This document shows, piece after piece, positions 1 to 5,711 of a DNA stretch of 20,290 bases (the first letter of the stretch is position 1; each line of letters opens with the position of its first letter). The notes under the pieces are model-generated. The model saw nothing but the letters and a program-made list of their open reading frames with translations. It made no database searches and was not told the origin of the DNA. The translations under genes and the position numbers were made by a program. Origin of the DNA: a virus; the IMG/VR virus record IMGVR_UViG_3300025769_008778, positions 1 through 20,290 of that record; one strand, given 5' to 3'.

Positions 1-25
1 TCCATAGTAAAAAAGGACTGACCTG

Positions 26-490
26 ATGGGAATTAGATTATTTTTTATAGGACTTATAGTCACCGCCTTAGCCGGCGGTGGCTTCTATGTTTTGAAGTTG
101 CAAAAAGATAATGCAATTTTAAAAGCAAACGCTATCAAAATGGAATCAGCAATCGCTGACCAAAAAACACTAATTGAAAATCAAAAAAAAGATTTTGAGG
201 CCATACTTGTGGCTAACAAAGAAATGAACGAACTAATTGGCAAACTAAAAACAGATTTTGCCGATTTAGATAAACGATTTAATAAGAAAAACAGAGATGT
301 TGGTTTACTTGCAATTGAAAAAACAAAAACAATTGAAAGAATTACTAACTCTGCTAGTGATAAGGCTAACAGATGTATAGAAATCGCAAGTGGTTCACCA
401 TTGACGGAGAAAGAGATTAATGCTACGAAGAAGTCTGAAATCAATACAGAGTGTCCTTCTATTGCTAACCCTAACTATATTCCTTACTAG
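26..490 (+). CDS. Inner-membrane spanin (i-spanin, Rz-like)
   Basis: This 154-residue protein has one N-terminal hydrophobic segment (about residues 4-22, N-in). A long polar, Lys/Glu-rich stretch predicted to be coiled coil follows (about 25-115), and the C-terminal tail holds two cysteines. That is the architecture of an i-spanin, which sits in the inner membrane and spans the periplasm to meet an outer-membrane lipoprotein and fuse the membranes at lysis. The strongest support is the neighbour: a lipoprotein gene starts inside this one at 420 in another frame, the classic overlapping Rz/Rz1 layout. An AAGGA ribosome binding site lies at 13-17, eight bases before the ATG. No family-specific motif is recognised, because spanins diverge quickly. 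The call therefore rests on topology and gene arrangement. Confidence 0.72.
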   Translation: MGIRLFFIGLIVTALAGGGFYVLKLQKDNAILKANAIKMESAIADQKTLIENQKKDFEAILVANKEMNELIGKLKTDFADLDKRFNKKNRDVGLLAIEKTKTIERITNSASDKANRCIEIASGSPLTEKEINATKKSEINTECPSIANPNYIPY

Positions 491-797
491 TTGTGCTGGA
501 GTAAAAGAGTTAAGTATATTTAAAGAAGAAGTACCTAGAGCTAAACTTAATTTAGAAAAACCAACTCCATTACAAATGGAGAAAATTCAATGGCATATTA
601 TTACAAGTGAAAATGCTGAAGAGGTATTTAAAAAGTTAGAGGCTGAAGGTATTGACCCGGTGTTATGGGGTTTAACAGATAAAGACTTTGAATTGCTATC
701 AAAAAACTTTGCACAAATTCGTAATAAAATGGTAGAAACTAATGCCATATTAGATAAGTATAAAGAATATTATGAAAGTGAAGAAGATAAAGAGTAA
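420..797 (+). CDS. Outer-membrane spanin lipoprotein (o-spanin, Rz1-like)
   Basis: This 125-residue protein has a basic N-terminus (MLRRSLK), a hydrophobic h-region and a lipobox LTSC with the lipidated cysteine at residue 25. The remaining roughly 100 residues are polar and periplasmic. Its first 71 bases overlap the end of the i-spanin gene in a different frame, as in lambda Rz/Rz1. GGAG at 406-409 is a usable ribosome binding site ten bases before the start. The expected role is to anchor in the outer membrane inner leaflet and complex with the i-spanin for the last step of lysis. It is longer and less proline-rich than lambda Rz1, so a different periplasmic lipoprotein function is possible. 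The stop codon overlaps the next start (TAATG at 795-799), which implies translational coupling. Confidence 0.7.
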   Translation: MLRRSLKSIQSVLLLLTLTIFLTSCAGVKELSIFKEEVPRAKLNLEKPTPLQMEKIQWHIITSENAEEVFKKLEAEGIDPVLWGLTDKDFELLSKNFAQIRNKMVETNAILDKYKEYYESEEDKE

Positions 798-1057
798 TGG
801 ACATTGTTGATATTTTAAACAGATATGGATTTGCCACCTTAGCTGCAATAGGTATGGGTTGGTTTATATATTTCATATATGTTTATATCACAACGCAAAT
901 TAAAGTAAAATTAGGTGAGATGAATGGTGTTCTAATTGGTCTTATAGACAGAATTCGTATGCTAGATAACGACTTAATTAGATTAAGAACTAAACTAAAC
1001 ACAATTCTCACTATCAGAGAAAATTCTAAGACAAAACAAGACGACAGCAAGAGCTGA
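797..1057 (+). CDS. Small membrane protein with coiled-coil tail, paralogue of 1564-1845
   Basis: This 86-residue protein has one N-terminal transmembrane segment (about residues 12-32) and an amphipathic, charged C-terminal helix rich in Leu/Ile at heptad spacing. It aligns along most of its length with the protein at 1564-1845. Shared features include IL-x-x-(Y/F)G near the start, AA-x-x-MG-x-FI in the membrane segment, M-x-G-x-x-x-GL after it, and (D/N)ND-(L/M)-I-(R/K)-L in the tail. It follows the spanin pair with overlapping stop and start codons. One short membrane helix plus a charged coiled tail recalls BhlA/UviB-type holin-like proteins, so a holin or lysis role is plausible. The paralogue sits between csgF and csgG, so a curli-related role is equally possible. 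No function is proven. Confidence 0.75.
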   Translation: MDIVDILNRYGFATLAAIGMGWFIYFIYVYITTQIKVKLGEMNGVLIGLIDRIRMLDNDLIRLRTKLNTILTIRENSKTKQDDSKS

Positions 1058-1061
1058 TTCG

Positions 1062-1069
1062 TATAAATA
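1062..1069 (+). promoter_or_regulatory. T4-type late promoter motif TATAAATA
   Basis: An exact TATAAATA octamer, the T4 late-promoter consensus, lies in the 17-base gap between the small membrane protein and csgF. The known T4 geometry (octamer ending near -6) would put the transcription start at about 1075, the A of the annotated csgF ATG. The motif is short and the genome AT-rich, so chance is not excluded. Its placement in one of the few gaps, ahead of the curli genes, favours function. Confidence 0.5.
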
Positions 1070-1074
1070 CCAGT

Positions 1075-1563
1075 ATGAAAACATCATTTAAAATGATGTT
1101 AGTAGTGTCAATCATATCATTATTACAAACGAATTCATTAATACTAGCATCGGAGTTAGTCCATGAATTTAGCAATCCAGCCTTTAGTGGTAATGGATAT
1201 TCTCAACATGTCTTATCTGTAGACCAATTACAGTCACAGAGAAAGAAAGCCAATGAAGATGAGGCTAAATCAGCAGCCGCAGCTGCTGAAAGAGATGAGA
1301 AAAATAAGACAGTAAACAAATTTATTGCTAATGTGGAATCCAGAATTTATGCCAACTTATCTAAACAGTTAGTAGATAACATGTTTGGAACAAGTTGTGA
1401 TAGTAGTACGACAACATGCCCTACAAGTGGAACTGCCGAGATTGAGGGTGCAAGTATCTATTGGGTAAAAGACGCAACTACTGAAGTAATTACTTTAACA
1501 GTAACCGCTGATGATGGTTCTGTAACTACAATATCTGTGCCGATAGGAGATTTTCAATTTTAA
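1075..1563 (+). CDS. csgF: CsgF-like curli assembly factor
   Basis: The product is 162 residues with a signal peptide (about 1-26, ending SLILAS). The mature N-terminus, VHEFSNPAFSGN, matches the diagnostic CsgF start (E. coli FQFRNPNFGGN), followed by a Gln-rich QLQSQ segment. In E. coli this N-terminal part inserts into the CsgG pore, and the C-terminal part sits outside the cell, where it links secretion to curlin nucleation. The rest fits too: an amphipathic helix (about 80-104) and a C-terminal beta region with ITLTVTADDGSVTTISV like the E. coli LQLNVTDRKTGQTSTIQV. Unlike E. coli CsgF it has an Ala/Lys/Glu-rich helical stretch (about 55-80) and two cysteines near 108-115. There is no clear ribosome binding site at 1075. 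Met7 or Met8 (1093, 1096) are alternative starts that would still leave a signal peptide. Confidence 0.88.
   Translation: MKTSFKMMLVVSIISLLQTNSLILASELVHEFSNPAFSGNGYSQHVLSVDQLQSQRKKANEDEAKSAAAAAERDEKNKTVNKFIANVESRIYANLSKQLVDNMFGTSCDSSTTTCPTSGTAEIEGASIYWVKDATTEVITLTVTADDGSVTTISVPIGDFQF
1080..1100. repeat. 21-base perfect inverted repeat over the csgF start
   Basis: AACATCATTT (1080-1089), a single A (1090), then AAATGATGTT (1091-1100) form an uninterrupted inverted repeat. It lies 5 bases after the first csgF ATG and covers the in-frame alternative ATG at 1093. As RNA, the outer 7 to 8 pairs could form a hairpin that hides that second start. As DNA, the symmetry suits a dimeric repressor site just downstream of the late-promoter motif. 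Confidence 0.5.
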
Positions 1564-1845
1564 ATGGAGATGTTTCTAACAATATTAGGCAAGTTTGGTT
1601 TACCTGTAGCAGCTGCTGTTGTTATGGGGTTTTTTATATTTTTGGTAATAAAGTATATTTTAGACTCTGTTGTAGGACAAGTTTCAGGAATGCATGGAAT
1701 TATAATGGGTTTGGAAAATAGAGTTAAGAATATGAATAACGATATGATTAAATTAGACATACAAATTTCAGACGCATTAAATCTTAGACAAGATGAAGAA
1801 AGAATTAGTAGAGCCGATGGAAAAGAAGACGCAAGGAGAGATTAA
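1564..1845 (+). CDS. Small membrane protein between csgF and csgG, paralogue of 797-1057
   Basis: This 93-residue protein has a single strong transmembrane segment (about residues 10-33) and a charged helical tail ending in a Glu/Arg/Asp-rich region. It aligns with the 86-residue protein at 797-1057, so the pair probably arose by duplication around csgF. The ATG follows the csgF stop with no gap, and AGGAGA at 1545-1550 is the nearest ribosome binding site (13 bases away, slightly long). Its stop overlaps the csgG start (TAATG at 1843-1847). Its position inside the csgF-csgG pair suggests a role with the secretion channel or in inner-membrane energising or gating. A holin-like role is the alternative. 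It is not a known Csg protein. Confidence 0.75.
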   Translation: MEMFLTILGKFGLPVAAAVVMGFFIFLVIKYILDSVVGQVSGMHGIIMGLENRVKNMNNDMIKLDIQISDALNLRQDEERISRADGKEDARRD

Positions 1846-2681
1846 TGCTAAAATTTTTGCAGGTGGTCTTAGTGGGATTAATAGTGACAGGTTGCGCCAA
1901 CACGGCAAAGGATGTCAAAACATTTCAAGGCAGTATGCCATATGTTGAGGGTACGCCTACACTAGAACAACTGAAATCAATTCCTGATTTGGATGGTCAA
2001 CCAAAGATTACTATTGCAGTATATAAATTTACTGACCAAACAGGACAGAGAAAACCTAGTACAAAGTTTTCTCAGTTATCAACAGCTGTCACACAAGGAA
2101 GTGACGCATTTGTTATATCTGCTTTGAGAGCAGTATCAGATGGCGACTGGTTTCAAGTTGTTGAAAGAAATGGTTTAGATAATCTTGTCAAAGAGAGACA
2201 GTTGATTAGAAGTACAAGAGATTTATATGATGGTGAACAAGAAATACAAAATGTATTAAAACCATTATTGTTTGCAGGTTTACTTATTGAGGGTGGTATT
2301 GTAGGTTACGATAGTAATATACAATCAGGAGGTGCAGGTGCTAGATATTTTGGCATAGGCTTAAATGAACAATATAGAGTAGACCAAGTTACTGTATCAA
2401 TGAGAATTGTATCAGTACAATCAGGAGAAATTTTACTATCCACTAATGTGACTAAGACCATTGCAAGTCACAGTAGTGGTGGAGATGTGTTCAGATTTTT
2501 AGACATGGGCACAAAGGCCTTAGAATTAGAAACAGGTGTGGCCGTAAACGAACCTGTGAATTATGCAATACGGACTGCTATCGAGTTTGCAGTTTTAGAC
2601 ATGATTTACGCTGGTGAAAAACAAGGTTTTTGGAAGTTTAAAAAAGAAAAAATAAAAACTATCCATGAGGATAGAAAATAA
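1845..2681 (+). CDS. csgG: CsgG-family outer-membrane curli secretion channel
   Basis: The 278-residue product is almost the same length as E. coli CsgG (277). A lipoprotein signal ends in the lipobox VTGC with the acylated cysteine at residue 17. Family signatures are clear: the AVYKFTDQTGQRKP segment, STAVTQG, the LDNLVKERQLIRSTR helix (E. coli LQNLLNERKIIRAAQ), and a C-terminal DVFRFLDMG ... NEPVNYAIRTAIEFAV ... GFW block. CsgG forms a nonameric beta-barrel through the outer membrane that exports unfolded curlin, gated by CsgE and capped by CsgF. The putative constriction loop (residues 72-78) differs from E. coli: it is one residue longer and lacks equivalents of Tyr51 and Phe56. AAGGAGAG just upstream is a strong ribosome binding site. 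It is coupled to the upstream small gene and followed by curlin-like substrates. Confidence 0.93.
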   Translation: MLKFLQVVLVGLIVTGCANTAKDVKTFQGSMPYVEGTPTLEQLKSIPDLDGQPKITIAVYKFTDQTGQRKPSTKFSQLSTAVTQGSDAFVISALRAVSDGDWFQVVERNGLDNLVKERQLIRSTRDLYDGEQEIQNVLKPLLFAGLLIEGGIVGYDSNIQSGGAGARYFGIGLNEQYRVDQVTVSMRIVSVQSGEILLSTNVTKTIASHSSGGDVFRFLDMGTKALELETGVAVNEPVNYAIRTAIEFAVLDMIYAGEKQGFWKFKKEKIKTIHEDRK

Positions 2682-2698
2682 GAAGGGACAAATAAGCT

Positions 2699-3388
2699 AT
2701 GAAAAGGATAATAAGCTATATTATGTTTGTTATGTTTGTAATGGCTGGTCCATCGTTTGCGAATGACATTTATGTGACACAATCTGGTGCTAACTTAGAT
2801 TTAGATATAACACAAGATGGCCAAAATAACACAGTAGGTAATGCTCAAACATCATCTGCTTCAACAGGTGCAACAACTGTGTTAGATATTGACCAAGTAG
2901 GTAACTCAAATGTCATTACATATCAGGTAAATGGTGCAACATACACAGGTACCATAAGTTTAACAGGTGACTCAAATGATGTCGATTTAAATTGTGATAG
3001 TGGAGGATCAAACAGCTCATGTGGAACTGTAACTGCTTCTATTACTATGGCCGGTTCATCAAATGATATTGATTTAGATATTGGTGAAACAAGTGACGCT
3101 TCAAACTCAACTGTAACTATAACAGGACAATCTGGTTCAGATTCAAATATTATAGCTGCAACAGTTGATGGTACAAGTGCCGTTTTAACTTTAACAGTAA
3201 ACGGTGATACTAACAATTACTTAATTGATATAGACGGTGACGGTGATGTTAATGGTCATACATTAATTCACTCACACACAGGTGGTATTGGAGATGTGGA
3301 TATTACACAATCAGGTGTTAATGATAACTACATTTCATTAACTACAAGTGGTGACAACGCTGACATTGATATATCACAAACGGATTAA
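2699..3388 (+). CDS. Curlin-like secreted amyloid subunit (CsgA/CsgB-type repeats)
   Basis: The 229-residue product has a signal peptide cleaving near FA/ND (residues 21-22). The rest is built of loose repeats of about 20-25 residues with alternating hydrophobic/polar strands and Gly/Asn/Asp turns: DIYVTQSG, LDLDITQDGQNN, TVLDIDQVGNSN, and near the end DVDITQSGVNDN and DIDISQTD. Alternating I/V/L with D/T/S/Q, and Q-x-G-x-x-N turns, is the curlin signature of strand-turn-strand amyloid units. The mature part contains no lysine or arginine, is rich in Asp, and has two cysteines close together (NC...SCG). It follows csgG by 17 bases with AAGGGA as ribosome binding site, so it is the natural export substrate. 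Whether it acts as the major fibre (CsgA role) or nucleator (CsgB role) cannot be decided. Confidence 0.82.
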   Translation: MKRIISYIMFVMFVMAGPSFANDIYVTQSGANLDLDITQDGQNNTVGNAQTSSASTGATTVLDIDQVGNSNVITYQVNGATYTGTISLTGDSNDVDLNCDSGGSNSSCGTVTASITMAGSSNDIDLDIGETSDASNSTVTITGQSGSDSNIIAATVDGTSAVLTLTVNGDTNNYLIDIDGDGDVNGHTLIHSHTGGIGDVDITQSGVNDNYISLTTSGDNADIDISQTD

Positions 3389-3389
3389 T

Positions 3390-3497
3390 ATGGAAAATAT
3401 AACACTTTTATTATATACAGGATTAATAATATATGTGGTTTACAAATTTTATAATTGGGTGCATACTCTTAACCCTTACGACTTTACCAACAAATAG
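3390..3497 (+). CDS. Possible 35-residue membrane peptide overlapping the FecR-domain gene
   Basis: An ATG at 3390, one base after the curlin stop, opens a 35-codon frame ending in TAG at 3495-3497. It is predicted to be a single hydrophobic helix (MENITLLLYTGLIIYVVYKF) with a short polar tail. It overlaps the FecR-domain gene start (3433) by 65 bases in another frame, and its ribosome binding site is poor. It may be a real micropeptide or a chance frame in AT-rich DNA that also encodes a signal peptide. Confidence 0.22.
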   Translation: MENITLLLYTGLIIYVVYKFYNWVHTLNPYDFTNK

Positions 3498-4548
3498 TTT
3501 AGCGACTATTGGTAATGTAAGTTTAAGTGAAGGTAAATCTGTAATTGACCGAAAAGATGGTAACAAAGGTATCATAGTAGAAAAAGATTTAGATGTCTTT
3601 ACCTATGATACCGTCAAGACCGGTAAAGGTAAAGTTGCTATTGAATTTTTAGATGAAACTAGAGTAGATGTAACATCACACTCTAAATTAATTATAGATG
3701 AATTTGTATTTGACCCTAATCAAAAAACTGGAAAGTTGTCTTTAAAGGCAGCTTTAGGTACAGTTAGATATGCTAGTGGTCAAATTGCAAAAAACTCGGC
3801 ACAAAATATTAGTATAAAAACTCCGACTGCTACAGTATCAGTTAGAGGTACAGACTTTGCAATGACGATAGATGAGATAGGTTCATCTACAATTATATTA
3901 TTACCAAGTTGTGATACAAATGGTAATTGTTTTGTCGGTGAAATATCTGTAGAAAGTGACGCAGGTCAGGTAATATTAAATCAGGCATTTCAAGCTACAC
4001 AAGTAGATACGCCTGAAAGTAGACCTATTAATCCTGTAATTTTAGATTTAGATGAATCACTTATTAATAACTTGTTAATAGTAAGAAGACCACCTAAACT
4101 AGAAGACCAAATACAGTATGAAAAAAATTTAAAAATTGTTGCTAATGCTTTAGATATTGATTTTTTAAAATTTGATGATTTAGAAGTTGATTTATTAGAA
4201 ACTGAAGAAGATGAATATGCTACAGCACTTGATATTGATTTTTTAGAACAAAATTTTTTAGTGGATATATTAGAACAATTAAATAAACAACTTGCATTAC
4301 AAATGAGAAGTGAGTTTGATAAAGCTAAAGACACAAGAAAAACAGGAAAAGATGAATTTGGAGTTATATTATTAGACGAAGCACCTGAATGGGTTTGGAT
4401 GAGAACAGATGAAGCAGGTAACAATGTAGTTTTAAGATTAGACCAAGAACAAGGGTACAATATAAATGTGGTACAACAAGATACTGAAATCAGAGATTAT
4501 ACTCTCGGCGAGGGAAGTAATGAAATCTATATACAACAAAACCAATAA
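3433..4548 (+). CDS. Exported FecR-domain protein with C-terminal curlin-like strand
   Basis: The 371-residue product has a signal peptide (about 1-24). A FecR-type beta domain follows (about 45-165): the repeat-like GKGKVAIEFLDETRVDVTSHS and ISIKTPTATVSVRGTDFAM segments, with the RGT-x-F signature at 138-142, are typical. Then comes an acidic linker with an internal duplication (ALDIDFL at 239-245 and 265-271, each followed by a related stretch). The C-terminal 43 residues look curlin-like and end GSNEIYIQQNQ, close to the SNEIYVSQTG and NDIYVTQSG starts of the two neighbouring curlins. No sigma factor is adjacent and there is no inner-membrane anchor like FecR of E. coli, so I infer a secreted or periplasmic structural or ligand-binding role, perhaps anchoring or nucleating fibres. 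AGGA at 3419-3422 precedes the start. The gene overlaps the next by 29 bases. Confidence 0.8.
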   Translation: MWFTNFIIGCILLTLTTLPTNSLATIGNVSLSEGKSVIDRKDGNKGIIVEKDLDVFTYDTVKTGKGKVAIEFLDETRVDVTSHSKLIIDEFVFDPNQKTGKLSLKAALGTVRYASGQIAKNSAQNISIKTPTATVSVRGTDFAMTIDEIGSSTIILLPSCDTNGNCFVGEISVESDAGQVILNQAFQATQVDTPESRPINPVILDLDESLINNLLIVRRPPKLEDQIQYEKNLKIVANALDIDFLKFDDLEVDLLETEEDEYATALDIDFLEQNFLVDILEQLNKQLALQMRSEFDKAKDTRKTGKDEFGVILLDEAPEWVWMRTDEAGNNVVLRLDQEQGYNINVVQQDTEIRDYTLGEGSNEIYIQQNQ

Positions 4549-5359
4549 AGAAAATTGGCTGATGATTGTTTTATGGTTTGGTGTATTTTTATGTTTTTTA
4601 ACCTTATGTACTAAAGCATTTTCAAATGAAATTTATGTATCACAAACAGGTTCAGGTGATAATTTAAATTTACAAATATTACAAGACGGTGAAGATAACA
4701 AAATAGATATGTCAATAGGTAATCATACAAACAATACAATAGAAATAGAACAAAAAGGTGATGATGGTTATGTTGGTTACACCTCATTATGGGGAAGTTT
4801 ATATAGTTGGGGTGGAGATATAGATGGTGATTATAATAGTTTGAGTATTAAACAATTATGTAATCAAGCACCTTCTTGTGGTGGTGATAGATTTGAGTTT
4901 CATATTTCAGGTTCAAATAATGATGTTGACTTTGCTCAAGGTTATCATGTACAAAATAATGGAACAGTTGACACACCAGATAGTTATGAATATGGTGGTC
5001 ACTTTGTAAGATTAGATATTCACGGTTCAAATAATAAGTTTTTAGGAAGTCAAAGGTCAAACAATTCAGGACACGAACATAGTAATGTTACTTACATTTA
5101 CGGTAATAGTAATGATGTTTATACAAGACAAGAATGGAACGAAGACAAAACAATAAATTTGACTATAAACAATTCTAACAATGATGTTGATTTGATACAA
5201 TTGGGTAATGCTTCACACAGCGCTACTATTACATTAAATGGTAGCTACGGTACAGATTTAGATTTATTACAACAAGGTAGTACAGCACAATCATATACTT
5301 TATCACAATCATGTGCTACTGTTGGTGGTTGTTCAGTTTCAGTAACACAAGGAAATTAA
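4520..5359 (+). CDS. Second curlin-like secreted protein
   Basis: I choose the ATG at 4520 because AGGGAAG (4511-4517) lies just before it. The open frame runs back to an ATG at 4466, but that would extend well into the preceding gene and lacks a better site. The product is 279 residues. It has a signal peptide of about 35 residues (hydrophobic core about 13-29, ending KAFS) and then NEIYVSQTG, matching the mature start of the first curlin. Curlin-like units follow: LNLQILQDGEDNK, TIEIEQKGDDG, repeated SNNDVDF / SNNKF / NSNDVY / SNNDVDLIQLGN turns, and a terminal CSVSVTQGN. It is richer in aromatic and basic residues than the first curlin and has two cysteine pairs. It probably is a second export substrate of CsgG, either minor subunit, nucleator or adhesive tip. 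Confidence 0.78.
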   Translation: MKSIYNKTNKENWLMIVLWFGVFLCFLTLCTKAFSNEIYVSQTGSGDNLNLQILQDGEDNKIDMSIGNHTNNTIEIEQKGDDGYVGYTSLWGSLYSWGGDIDGDYNSLSIKQLCNQAPSCGGDRFEFHISGSNNDVDFAQGYHVQNNGTVDTPDSYEYGGHFVRLDIHGSNNKFLGSQRSNNSGHEHSNVTYIYGNSNDVYTRQEWNEDKTINLTINNSNNDVDLIQLGNASHSATITLNGSYGTDLDLLQQGSTAQSYTLSQSCATVGGCSVSVTQGN

Positions 5360-5375
5360 GGAGAATTTAATTCAA

Positions 5376-5705
5376 ATGAAAGAGATAATAGCAATTATCG
5401 GCACAGTTGTCCTAATTGTTTCTCTCTGGTCATTTGCGAAAGCGGAATCTATATCAAATAAAGTGATGAAACAATGTGTAGAAATGTATAAACCAGATTG
5501 GAATAAAGCAGCTGCATGTCATAGTGACTACAGAGTTGGTCAAAGAAAAACAGACAACGAAAAAATAAAAAAATTGTTAGCAGAAAAACCTTGGTACAGA
5601 GGTAAAAATTGGAATTGGGAAGAACCTGCTAAATTAAATTATAGTTGTAGAAAAGATTTATCAAATGGTGCGACAATATGCCAAAGACCTTATTACATTA
5701 ACTAA
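5376..5705 (+). CDS. Small exported four-cysteine protein, function unknown
   Basis: The 109-residue product has a signal peptide (about 1-23, ending FAKA). The mature domain of about 86 residues has four cysteines (34, 48, 91, 102) that could form two disulfides, and a tryptophan-rich middle (KPWYRGKNWNWEEP). AAGGAG at 5358-5363 is the ribosome binding site, overlapping the stop of the curlin gene. It lies between the second curlin and the CHASE2 cyclase, so it could be a periplasmic accessory of either. I see no CsgE or CsgC similarity: CsgE is longer and lacks this cysteine pattern. I do not recognise a family. Confidence 0.7.
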   Translation: MKEIIAIIGTVVLIVSLWSFAKAESISNKVMKQCVEMYKPDWNKAAACHSDYRVGQRKTDNEKIKKLLAEKPWYRGKNWNWEEPAKLNYSCRKDLSNGATICQRPYYIN

Positions 5706-5708
5706 ATA
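5702..5708 (+). promoter_or_regulatory. Possible late-promoter-like CTAAATA motif before the cyclase gene
   Basis: CTAAATA overlaps the preceding stop codon and ends three bases before the first cyclase ATG. That gene has no visible ribosome binding site. If the motif acts like a T4 late -10 element, transcription would start in or beside the ATGATG at 5712-5717. The motif is short and AT-rich, so this is weak evidence. Confidence 0.2.
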
Positions 5709-5711
5709 GAT

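Noticed and set aside
1-26. End of an upstream gene
   Set aside because: Stops occur in all three frames here (TAG 5-7, TGA 19-21, TGA 24-26). The last would give a TGATG coupling, but too few codons are visible to choose.
3990-4460. Long minus-strand open frame opposite the FecR-domain gene, and similar minus-strand frames elsewhere (181-444, 2923-3216, 13785-14147)
   Set aside because: They lie fully opposite genes with recognisable domains or strong context, and their products are low-complexity Ser/Leu/Ile-rich. They are shadows of AT-rich coding strands.
4466-4519. Upstream ATG for the second curlin
   Set aside because: It would overlap the FecR gene by 83 bases and extend a signal peptide unnaturally; AGGGAAG supports ATG 4520.
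3433-4548. FecR-domain protein as an anti-sigma regulator in a FecI/FecR pair
   Set aside because: No sigma factor gene is nearby, and the domain follows a signal peptide without an N-terminal cytoplasmic anti-sigma region.
5376-5705. The 109-residue exported protein as CsgE
   Set aside because: The length, the four-cysteine pattern and the sequence do not match CsgE.
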